Positions 1-5,821 of a stretch of DNA of 12,511 nucleotides are shown in pieces. The stretch comes from an uncultured Christensenellaceae bacterium. Its GTDB lineage: Bacteria > Bacillota > Clostridia > Christensenellales > UBA3700. Position 1 is the first letter of the stretch. The number at the start of each line of letters is the position of its first letter. The stretch spans positions 1-12,511 of the forward strand of contig CAJUOU010000015.1 in assembly GCA_910588545.1 (NCBI GenBank), in the 5' to 3' direction. The notes under the pieces are model-generated. The model saw only the letters and a list, made by a program, of their open reading frames with translations. It did no database searches and was not told the origin of the DNA. Both the position numbers and the translations under genes were made by a program.

Positions 1-284
1 TTAATAGCTATATATTACAACAAATAATTTGATAAATCAAGTAATCTCGACAATACAATAATTGCATTTAAATATACTCATACACAATTCGACAAATACG
101 AAATTCTTTGTATATTGTTCGATATTTTGTGCTGTTATTCTAACGATATTCCTTTGCTTTTCAACATTTTTCGCTATTGATTAACCGTATTTCTACTTTA
201 TTTGCATAATCTTGATTCTGCCTAATTAAGTCATTTATTTTCTATTTGTCAGATTATGTCGGCTGTATATATCTTACCCTATTT

Positions 285-392
285 TTACTTTAGTTGATTT
301 AATTTATTTTTGTTTAGTTTTTTACTCAGTCTTATTTTGCTTTTGTTATTTTTTTCGACATTTTTTTGCATCTTATGTAATATTTTACCCAT
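285..392 (-). CDS. Possible small basic protein, 35 aa, leaderless
   Basis: This frame runs from ATG at 392 to TAA at 285 and encodes a 35-residue peptide beginning MGKILHKMQK, with about 11 lysines and several asparagines. There is no Shine-Dalgarno sequence, but the ATG lies 7 nt past the TATAAT of the extended -10 at 400-408, so the A of the ATG would be at or next to the transcription start. The same geometry is seen at the PPTase gene in this window. Against it, an A-rich strand naturally yields Lys/Asn codons and rarely creates stops, so chance is a serious alternative. No family is recognised. Confidence 0.25.
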   Translation of the reverse strand: MGKILHKMQKNVEKNNKSKIRLSKKLNKNKLNQLK

Positions 393-399
393 TTGCTTT

Positions 400-408
400 A
401 TTATAGCA
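400..408 (-). promoter_or_regulatory. Extended -10 promoter element, leftward
   Basis: On the minus strand the sequence reads TGC followed by TATAAT, a perfect TGn-extended -10 element. No good -35 hexamer lies 16-18 bases upstream (the 17-base position reads CTATTT), which extended -10 promoters can tolerate. Transcription should begin near 392-393, exactly where a short lysine-rich reading frame starts. Confidence 0.45.
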
Positions 409-579
409 CAACTGCATTTGCAAAATAGGCCTTTTTAAAAACATAGTTGCTTAAACTGTTGTCCCATCACTTTATAGGGTGCGAAAAATGTCTGTTTTGT
501 TACACTTGATAAAAAATATTTTGTAAATTTTGTGTAAAATGATAATTATTTTTTGCCATAACTAAATTAGATATTTATA

Positions 580-1254
580 TTATGAAAATATTAACAAATT
601 AGATATCGAAGGTATAAAATTACTTGTTTCGTTAAATCCTACGCTTTCATAGTTCATAAATACTGTTTCTTTTTCAGTAACTATCTTTCCACGTGACTTA
701 AATGTATATATTTCGTCTTCATCTACTTCGAATTTTTCATAATATAATAATTTTTGATTTGAAATACTTTGTTCTTGATTATAAAATAAATTCATATCTG
801 CTTTTTTATAATTTTTATTTACAACTACAGTAAAATGATAAGTTTCAAATGTTGCAAAATCTTCTCCTGTAATAATGAAATACAGCACATTGTTAGATGC
901 ACTACCAATAACTTTTGTCACATTCCAATCAATACTACTACTTATGTCAATAAAATCAGTATAAGTATTCAACTCGGACACAGTTGATTCTATACTTATC
1001 TCATTATCAATAAAATATTGGTCTGTATTACCACTATCTTGTTTGAATAAGAAAAGTCCTCCAATAATAGCAACTACCAAAACTACAGCTACGCAGGAAC
1101 TAACCATTGCCAATTTAAACGGTCTTTTTGTGCTTTTTCTCTTTGCATTAATCAAACGTTCATTTTGAATTTTCAAAGATTTTAGCAACTGCTCGTCGCG
1201 ATTTTTTGCTAATGATTCATTAACAATGTGCTGAAGTTTTTTATACCTCTTCAT
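580..1254 (-). CDS. Single-pass membrane protein, possible anti-sigma factor
   Basis: This is a 224-residue protein of no recognised family. Residues 1-47 are polar and basic, ending in a positive cluster (KRKSTKRPFK); residues about 48-70 are one hydrophobic helix; residues 71-224 are a polar domain rich in acidic and aromatic residues. By the positive-inside rule the short N-terminus is cytoplasmic and the C-terminal 150 residues are outside. The start at 1254 is supported by GAGGGG about 6 bases upstream, which lies in the 10-nt gap after the protease stop, so the two genes are tightly linked. Third and last in an operon headed by an ECF-like sigma factor, it has the topology expected of an anti-sigma factor (short cytosolic sigma-binding tail, TM, external sensor). 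That role is inferred from position and topology only; the tail is shorter than many anti-sigma domains. Confidence 0.8.
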   Translation of the reverse strand: MKRYKKLQHIVNESLAKNRDEQLLKSLKIQNERLINAKRKSTKRPFKLAMVSSCVAVVLVVAIIGGLFLFKQDSGNTDQYFIDNEISIESTVSELNTYTDFIDISSSIDWNVTKVIGSASNNVLYFIITGEDFATFETYHFTVVVNKNYKKADMNLFYNQEQSISNQKLLYYEKFEVDEDEIYTFKSRGKIVTEKETVFMNYESVGFNETSNFIPSISNLLIFS

Positions 1255-1264
1255 GTTTTGCCCC

Positions 1265-2476
1265 TCAATTTATTTTTATTGCCAAAGCCTCGTCTATGTT
1301 AGTTTTATACGAAATATTAAAATATCCTTTTGAAAATTCCCTCAAGCCCGTTGCAACTGCCAAATATTTATCATTCCTTTGCGCACCGTTTGTTAACGTA
1401 TATGTAATATCTTTATATCCAAAAGCAGTCATAGCATGGTTATACTTACTCAATGTATAACGAATACTATTACTATTATCTCCGTTAGTTAATGTTATAA
1501 TATTAAATCCAGACAAAAACAACACAATCGGCTCCCCATTATCAATATAACTTTTTACAAGATTATAATCTAATTTACCGGAAGAAATACAATAGCTGTA
1601 AGTCAAAATGTAACTACCATTTCTTTTTATATATTTTTCAAACCCGCTTTTAAATTGAGCTATTGAAGTACCTGCCAAATTACTATTGGTACCCATATCA
1701 TAATATAAGTCACTTATCAATTTATTAGTCTCCTCACTTTCGCCTCTGTAAATATAATGCCCCATTAGTTCGTTTCCCGGAGTATAATTAGGTATTAAGT
1801 TAGGACAAAATCTATCCCAATATTGTATTAAATTAGCACCTGCAATCGCCACACATTCATTTGAAAGGCTATCTAAATCTGTAAGATACGGATGCCTTTT
1901 AGCTAAATCTTTAGCATCTTCGGATTTGGATGTAAAGCTTATGGTTTCATTATCATAAGTAAAGTCGTCATAAGCGCCATACAATGCCATTTCCTTTAAT
2001 TCTTTCAAGCTTTCGCTATCAATAAGCATATCATTTTTTGCTAAATAATAATTTTGATTATCATAATATAAGTATGTCATGTTTGTTACATAAACTCTAA
2101 TAGCTTGTCCGCTTATTGTATACGGGTTAACGGCATCAAAAAAAACTTCCGCCATTTCAAATTCCCCTGTGTAATTTATAACTATAGCATAACCATGCTC
2201 GTTATTTACAGTAAAATCGTATATGTAACCCAATTTATTTAAGTTTAAATCATACAATAATTCTTTTTCCGCAACTAAATCTATATCTGTACCGTAATTA
2301 TCTTTTGCAAGACCGTCTATGTTTTTCAAAAAAACTTGGTCGTACTCGTTACCATCCAACTCCATTGCGTAGGCAACAGGAATATTAGTTAAAAATAAAT
2401 AAATACTTGTTAGTGCTACAATGATTGCTACAATAATAAAACTCAGTTTTATTAATTTTGATTTTTTATTTATCAT
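1265..2476 (-). CDS. Secreted papain-like cysteine protease (C39/C10-like)
   Basis: This 403-residue protein starts with a signal peptide: a Lys-rich N-terminus, hydrophobic residues 11-30, then NIPVAYA, an A-x-A site suggesting cleavage after Ala37. Residues about 38-195 resemble a propeptide or accessory domain. The catalytic half shows NECVAIAGANLIQYW (candidate nucleophile Cys208 at the head of a helix) and NHAMTAFGY (candidate His347), the Cys-then-His order of papain-fold peptidases such as C39-like and streptopain-like (C10) enzymes. The usual oxyanion Gln about 6 residues before the Cys is not obvious (Asp202 is there), and the third catalytic residue is unclear, so activity is unproven. 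The gene follows the sigma gene by 26 nt with an AGAGAGGT ribosome site, and is 10 nt ahead of the membrane protein gene. Being between a sigma factor and a candidate anti-sigma factor is unusual and suggests a signalling or maturation role rather than nutrient digestion; that is inference. Confidence 0.7.
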   Translation of the reverse strand: MINKKSKLIKLSFIIVAIIVALTSIYLFLTNIPVAYAMELDGNEYDQVFLKNIDGLAKDNYGTDIDLVAEKELLYDLNLNKLGYIYDFTVNNEHGYAIVINYTGEFEMAEVFFDAVNPYTISGQAIRVYVTNMTYLYYDNQNYYLAKNDMLIDSESLKELKEMALYGAYDDFTYDNETISFTSKSEDAKDLAKRHPYLTDLDSLSNECVAIAGANLIQYWDRFCPNLIPNYTPGNELMGHYIYRGESEETNKLISDLYYDMGTNSNLAGTSIAQFKSGFEKYIKRNGSYILTYSYCISSGKLDYNLVKSYIDNGEPIVLFLSGFNIITLTNGDNSNSIRYTLSKYNHAMTAFGYKDITYTLTNGAQRNDKYLAVATGLREFSKGYFNISYKTNIDEALAIKIN

Positions 2477-2502
2477 TTTTTACCTCTCTACTTATAAGGG
2501 AG

Positions 2503-3030
2503 CTAAATTTTGCTTTTTGTTACATCGATATACAAATTTTTAATCTTTTTTATAGCTCTAGCATGTTTTTGTCTAACCGTGCCGTATTTTACATTTAATA
2601 TCTCCGAAATTTCCAAAGCACTGTAATTATCTATGTACAACATTTTGATAATTTTTTGAGTTAATTCGTCTAATTGACTTATGTAAACGTCCAACTCTCC
2701 ATACATAGATTCTTCAAGATTTGGAGTATCTGCCACAAAGCTTTCGTCTATTTCGCTGAACTTACGTTCGACTTTCAAAAGCTTAAGTGCGATATGGTCG
2801 CAACATTTATATATCCATGCCGTAGGATATGTTACATACGGTTTATTTTGCATGCGTATTAAATAATGAAAAAATTCTTGAGCTACATCATGTGCGATTA
2901 TAGCTCCGCCATCATATTTATGTGTGATAAAACTTATTATTCTGCTGTAGTAAAAATTGTATATTGCCTCCAATGAATCATTGCTGTTATTCAACTTTTT
3001 TAAATGATAATTAAACTCAATACGATTCAT
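2503..3030 (-). CDS. ECF-like RNA polymerase sigma factor
   Basis: This 175-residue sigma-70 family protein has only regions 2 and 4, as in group IV (ECF) factors. Region 2 spans about residues 19-85, with AHDVAQEFFHYLI (core-binding, 2.2) and YPTAWIYKCCDHIALKLLK (2.3/2.4, -10 recognition). Region 4 spans about 118-166, with the helix-turn-helix ALEISEILNVKYGTVRQKHA for -35 recognition. The start at 3030 is forced, because the same frame has a stop (TGA) three codons upstream. The nearest Shine-Dalgarno (GGAG at 3046-3049) is 15 nt away, too far for normal use, and instead serves a 7-codon leader frame that overlaps this start. The gene heads an operon with a secreted cysteine protease and a membrane protein, driven by a near-consensus promoter at 3124-3152. 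Its own target promoter is not identifiable; the operon promoter looks sigma-A type, so autoregulation is not evident. Confidence 0.9.
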   Translation of the reverse strand: MNRIEFNYHLKKLNNSNDSLEAIYNFYYSRIISFITHKYDGGAIIAHDVAQEFFHYLIRMQNKPYVTYPTAWIYKCCDHIALKLLKVERKFSEIDESFVADTPNLEESMYGELDVYISQLDELTQKIIKMLYIDNYSALEISEILNVKYGTVRQKHARAIKKIKNLYIDVTKSKI

Positions 3031-3049
3031 GGCGACTCATACTTTCTCC
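3017..3049 (-). promoter_or_regulatory. Leader mini-ORF with ribosome site overlapping sigma start
   Basis: On the minus strand GGAG (3046-3049) sits 5 nt before an ATG at 3038-3040. That ATG opens a 7-codon frame, MSRHESY, ending in TGA at 3017-3019. The sigma factor ATG (3028-3030) lies inside this mini-ORF in another frame. The GGAGAAAGTATGAG context is identical to the start of malQ in this window, where that ATG is the true start. Sigma translation may therefore depend on ribosomes finishing the mini-ORF and re-initiating, or the overlap may be accidental. Confidence 0.35.
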
Positions 3050-3123
3050 GTAAAAAATAAAATTAGATAAATAATATAAAAAAATTGTTGTAAAAATTTT
3101 TAGAAAAATAATATCTTGCAATT

Positions 3124-3152
3124 AGTATATCATTTAAAAACACTAGTGTCAA
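3124..3152 (-). promoter_or_regulatory. Sigma-A type promoter of the sigma/protease/membrane operon
   Basis: On the minus strand there is a perfect -35 TTGACA (3147-3152), a 17-nt spacer and -10 TATACT (3124-3129). The expected transcription start is near 3117, giving a leader of about 87 nt before the sigma start codon. It lies between the hairpin that ends the ACP transcript and the sigma gene, so the operon has its own promoter. Confidence 0.8.
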
Positions 3153-3188
3153 ACAAACAATTTATATTGATGTTCCTACAAGATTATA

Positions 3189-3220
3189 AAAGGCGGCTAT
3201 GCTAATACATAGTCGCCTTT
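3189..3220 (-). terminator. Terminator hairpin after the ACP gene
   Basis: A 13-bp inverted repeat (AAAGGCGGCTATG at 3189-3201 and CATAGTCGCCTTT at 3208-3220) surrounds a 6-nt loop. It is about 20 nt past the ACP stop. In the leftward transcript one stem position is an A-C mismatch and the tail is only TTTTAT; in a rightward transcript the same position is a G-U pair. No rightward gene ends here, so it is assigned to the ACP unit. Confidence 0.6.
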
Positions 3221-3239
3221 ATGCAACAAAATTACTATA

Positions 3240-3476
3240 TTAATCCTCTTTAATATATTTTTTTATTTCGTCCACAATCTCTTGAATGGTGTTTACGTGC
3301 AACACTTGCTCGTAGTCAACCATAACGTCAAACTCGTCTTCCAATGAAGTTATAAGTTCTGCTTTATCGATAGAGTCAAACTTTAAGTCTTCATTTAAAC
3401 GTGTTTCCATTGTTATTTTGCTATCGTCCACATCCATTTGATTTACCAAAATATTTTTTACTACATCTATAATCAT
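3240..3476 (-). CDS. Acyl carrier protein
   Basis: This small acidic 78-residue protein has the usual ACP length and pattern. The prosthetic-group motif is DLKFDSIDKAEL, with Ser35 as the 4'-phosphopantetheine site (DSI in place of the commoner DSL), followed by the acidic helix ITSLEDEFDV that partner enzymes normally contact. A strong ribosome site, GGAGG, ends 6-7 nt before the ATG at 3476, just after the stop of the PPTase gene (14-nt gap), so the two are co-transcribed. A hairpin follows the stop. No fatty acid or polyketide gene lies beside it, so it may be the housekeeping fatty-acid ACP or a specialised carrier; the paired PPTase hints at the latter. The symbol acpP is not assigned for that reason. 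Confidence 0.9.
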   Translation of the reverse strand: MIIDVVKNILVNQMDVDDSKITMETRLNEDLKFDSIDKAELITSLEDEFDVMVDYEQVLHVNTIQEIVDEIKKYIKED

Positions 3477-3490
3477 AAATAACCTCCAAA

Positions 3491-3931
3491 TTATTCAATA
3501 AATGTTTCCATTGCTATAAATTCGTAATGTGTATCCTTGCTGTATACAGTCGTTTGTGTATCCGCAAAAATATCAAAATACGCAAACTCTCCGTCCTCTC
3601 CGCCATGCTTAAACTGAGCTTCGTGCTTTGTCCATTCCTTATAAAACTCGTCAATATTTAAAGCATCTTTTTTTAGCATATTATTTGCTATAGACTCATA
3701 ATGACGGGACTTTTTATACTCGATATCCACACCTACTTCGCTTTCGGATATGGCAATAACTATATCTTTGTATGTATGCGAAATGGAAATAAACAAGTTT
3801 TCGTCCACAACATACGGTTTCCCATCCCCGTAATAAGAAATATAAACATCCCTGCCTAAAAGATACTTTAAACACTTTTCGGCAAGTGGTTTGCTGTTTC
3901 CGTTGTAGTTCCTGTATGTAAAAATAATCAT
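3491..3931 (-). CDS. 4'-phosphopantetheinyl transferase, compact Sfp-type
   Basis: This enzyme would move the phosphopantetheine arm of coenzyme A onto a carrier-protein serine, most simply the ACP encoded next. At 146 residues it is much shorter than Sfp (about 224), yet the family motifs occur in order: GKPY (37-40), FISISHT (47-53), VGVDIE (66-71, metal ligands Asp69 and Glu71) and YKEWTKHEAQFKHGG (97-111, Glu104 as third acidic ligand). The usual W-x-x-K-E-A motif reads WTKHEA, so His103 occupies the common Lys position, with Lys102 just before it and Lys108 after. There is no ribosome site; the TATAAT of the promoter ends 6 nt before the ATG, so the mRNA appears leaderless. The gene is followed 14 nt later by the ACP gene. 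The family call is firm; the target is inferred from adjacency. Confidence 0.85.
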   Translation of the reverse strand: MIIFTYRNYNGNSKPLAEKCLKYLLGRDVYISYYGDGKPYVVDENLFISISHTYKDIVIAISESEVGVDIEYKKSRHYESIANNMLKKDALNIDEFYKEWTKHEAQFKHGGEDGEFAYFDIFADTQTTVYSKDTHYEFIAMETFIE

Positions 3932-3937
3932 AAATCA

Positions 3938-3966
3938 ATTATAGCAACAATTTTTAACAAAATCAA
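3938..3966 (-). promoter_or_regulatory. Promoter abutting the PPTase start codon
   Basis: On the minus strand -35 TTGATT (3961-3966), a 17-nt spacer ending in TGC, and -10 TATAAT (3938-3943) form an excellent extended -10 sigma-A promoter. Only six bases separate the -10 from the ATG at 3931, so transcription would start at or beside the A of the start codon. This implies leaderless translation of the PPTase. Confidence 0.75.
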
Positions 3967-3971
3967 GTTTA

Positions 3972-3993
3972 AATAACAAATTATAAAGTTATT
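3972..3993 (-). terminator. Weak hairpin after malQ
   Basis: A 6-bp stem (AATAAC/GTTATT) with a 10-nt loop lies about 16 nt past the malQ stop. It is AT-rich and has only a short T stretch after it, so it is at best a leaky terminator, and malQ transcription may continue into the PPTase-ACP unit. Confidence 0.2.
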
Positions 3994-4008
3994 ATGCTGT
4001 TTTATCGC

Positions 4009-5499
4009 TTAATTTCGGTTACTTAAGTAGTTATATCGTCTCAAACGGTCAATACGGATTCTGTCAATCGCCTCGTAAGTAACCCTTGGACGCCAATTTC
4101 CGCTAGCTTTGCCAGGGATATTCATACGTGTATCCTCGCCCCAACCAGCTAAGTCTTGGAAAGGTATTATAACAATATCCGCAACGCTAAGCAACATAGT
4201 ACGTATACACGCCCATACTAGTCTACTGTTTTCGCCCCCCTCAAGTTCACAATGCAAACCCAAATAATCATAAAGCTTTGCCCTTGCATCCTCACCAAGG
4301 CTTGCAAGCCAACCGTAAATTGTAGTATTATCGTGCGTACCTGTATAGGCTATGCAATTTCTCTCGTAGTTATGCGGCATGTGTGGGCTTACTTCGCTGT
4401 CAAAAGCAAATTGCAAAACTCTCATACCAGGGAACCCCGTCCTTTCCCTAAGTTCGTTTACTCCGTCATCAATGATACCCAAATCTTCAGCAATTATATC
4501 CGCTTTAGGGAACTTATGTCTTATAATAGCAAACAACTCCCTACCGATACCCTTACACCATTTGCCATCTATTGCATTAGGAGCACCATATTCGACTGCC
4601 CAATACCTGTCAAACGCTCTAAAGTGGTCTATCCTCAATTTGTCATACAGCTTAAACATTCTTTCAATCCTGCTGCAAAACCAAAAGTAGTTGTCTTTTT
4701 TCATTTCGTCATAGTTGTACAAAGGATTGCCCCAAAGCTGTCCTTCCGCACAAAAATAATCAGGTGGCACTCCCGCAACTTTATTTGGTTTAAAATCACT
4801 GTCCAAATCAAAGTAATTAGGATTGGCCCAAACGTCCACGCTATCGTAAGACACATAAATCGGCATATCCCCGATAATGCCAATACCCAAATCGTTAATT
4901 TGTTTTTTACGTGTTTTCCATTGCTCGGCAAAAAGGTATTGCTCACAAATATAATAGTCAACCTCTTGGGAGTGTTCTTTCATAAATTCGCCTAGTGCAC
5001 TGTGGTCACGCTTTTTATACTTATCCTCCCACTCAAACCATGGCTTGCCGTTATGATAATCTTTAAGTGCCATAAAAATAGCATAATCCATAAGCCAATC
5101 GCGCTCTTCATTGGTATATGTATACAAAACATCTGTGTTTGATTGCAAAATATGTTGATACGCCATTTGTACTGCTTTGCGTTTTTGACCATAACAAAAC
5201 TCGTAATCAACAACATACGGCGAGCCGTAATATTTTAAGCTATCGCACTCCTCATACGTCAAATACCCGCTATCCCTTAACATTATCGGGTCAATGTACA
5301 AATAATTACCTGCAAATGCGGAAACACCCGAATAAGGCGATTCTCCCAAACCGATAGTAGTCATAGGTAAAACTTGCCACCATTTACAATCGCCAAGTTT
5401 TAAAAACTCCGCAAATTTAACAGTCTCATTACCAAAACCGCCAATACCGAACTCGCTTGGCAATGAGCTGATGTTTAGCAAAACACCGCTTCCTCTCAT
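4009..5499 (-). CDS. malQ: 4-alpha-glucanotransferase (amylomaltase)
   Basis: MalQ is a cytoplasmic glycoside hydrolase family 77 enzyme that transfers alpha-1,4-glucan segments between maltodextrins, releasing glucose and lengthening chains for phosphorylase. The 496-residue product is full length. It starts with the family signature (GVLLNISSLPS, then WWQVLPM and SPYSGVSAFAGN) and carries the catalytic residues: nucleophile Asp291 in KLRIDHFRAFDRYW, acid/base Glu338 in IIAEDLG, and Asp390 in YTGTHDNTT. GIIGDMPIYVSYDSVDVW (207-224) is another conserved block. The start at 5499 has AAGGAG ending 5 nt upstream. Its own promoter lies at 5628-5656, about 120 nt upstream, and it is divergent from nifJ. 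No other maltose-pathway gene is in the window, so regulation by maltodextrin cannot be judged. Confidence 0.97.
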   Translation of the reverse strand: MRGSGVLLNISSLPSEFGIGGFGNETVKFAEFLKLGDCKWWQVLPMTTIGLGESPYSGVSAFAGNYLYIDPIMLRDSGYLTYEECDSLKYYGSPYVVDYEFCYGQKRKAVQMAYQHILQSNTDVLYTYTNEERDWLMDYAIFMALKDYHNGKPWFEWEDKYKKRDHSALGEFMKEHSQEVDYYICEQYLFAEQWKTRKKQINDLGIGIIGDMPIYVSYDSVDVWANPNYFDLDSDFKPNKVAGVPPDYFCAEGQLWGNPLYNYDEMKKDNYFWFCSRIERMFKLYDKLRIDHFRAFDRYWAVEYGAPNAIDGKWCKGIGRELFAIIRHKFPKADIIAEDLGIIDDGVNELRERTGFPGMRVLQFAFDSEVSPHMPHNYERNCIAYTGTHDNTTIYGWLASLGEDARAKLYDYLGLHCELEGGENSRLVWACIRTMLLSVADIVIIPFQDLAGWGEDTRMNIPGKASGNWRPRVTYEAIDRIRIDRLRRYNYLSNRN

Positions 5500-5557
5500 A
5501 CTTTCTCCTTAGACATTTATTTTAGTGTATTTAAAAGTTATTTTGTTAAGCATTATT

Positions 5558-5593
5558 CTATCAATTAACTTTAATGTGTTCCCCTATCAATTA
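5558..5593 (-). repeat. Direct repeat in the malQ leader
   Basis: The decamer TAATTGATAG (minus strand) occurs twice, at 5584-5593 and 5558-5567, 26 nt apart, inside the predicted 5' leader of malQ. The spacing is about two and a half DNA turns. It could be a regulator site, but in such AT-rich DNA a chance repeat is quite possible. Confidence 0.25.
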
Positions 5594-5627
5594 CACATAA
5601 ATTCAAACAAATGTTTCATTATTTTTT

Positions 5628-5656
5628 ATTATAAACCATATCTATTAAAAAATCAA
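5628..5656 (-). promoter_or_regulatory. malQ promoter
   Basis: On the minus strand -35 TTGATT (5651-5656) and -10 TATAAT (5628-5633) are separated by exactly 17 nt, the same hexamers as the PPTase promoter. Transcription should start near 5621, leaving a leader of about 120 nt before the malQ start codon. Confidence 0.75.
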
Positions 5657-5773
5657 TACCCAATTTTAATTTTATTTGGGCAAATACTATCATTTTGCGG
5701 AATATATTTGATTGTATAGACAATAATTTAAAAGAAATATAAAACTACCAATAAAATTACAATAATTAATAGT

Positions 5774-5816
5774 TATAATAAATACATACTTTCATTTAAA
5801 ATAAAAATTCAGGAGA
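5774..5816 (+). promoter_or_regulatory. nifJ -10 candidate and ribosome site
   Basis: A TATAAT at 5774-5779 is a possible -10 for nifJ, but no -35 hexamer is seen 16-18 nt upstream, so the promoter call is weak; the real one may be elsewhere in 5690-5780. AGGAGA at 5811-5816, 5 nt before the ATG at 5822, is a good ribosome site and fixes the nifJ start. Confidence 0.4.
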
Positions 5817-5821
5817 TTGAT

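Larger units (their letters stand above)
1..579. other. Gene-poor AT-rich region downstream of the sigma operon
   Basis: No conventional gene of usual size is visible here. The + strand is strongly T-rich between about 180 and 400, so the leftward transcript would be A-rich. Two things stand out: an extended -10 promoter at 400-408 on the minus strand, and a 35-codon frame at 285-392 that begins at its expected start point; both are listed separately. Between 432 and 460 the minus strand can fold an imperfect 7-bp stem (AACAGTT against AAC-TA-TGTT, 2-nt bulge) followed by a short T run, which is a weak candidate terminator for the operon that ends at 580. Nothing convincing is seen in 1-284. 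Confidence 0.5.

Noticed and set aside
1..579. Possible riboswitch, structured RNA or CRISPR in the gene-poor left end
   Set aside because: No spaced direct repeats, no strong GC-containing stems and no known riboswitch core were found by eye.
2674..2862. 62-codon frame antisense to the sigma gene
   Set aside because: It is a shadow of a well-supported sigma factor and has no promoter or ribosome site.
3714..3938. 74-codon frame overlapping the PPTase start
   Set aside because: It begins at TTG in another frame with no ribosome site and lacks family motifs, while the PPTase frame has them.
4252..4995. 247-codon open frame antisense to malQ
   Set aside because: It lies fully inside malQ, which has all catalytic motifs, and its translation has no recognisable domain; it is a shadow frame.
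5525..5719. 64-codon hydrophobic frame in the malQ-nifJ spacer
   Set aside because: It starts at GTG without a ribosome site, overlaps the malQ promoter and leader, and its hydrophobicity follows from T-rich DNA.
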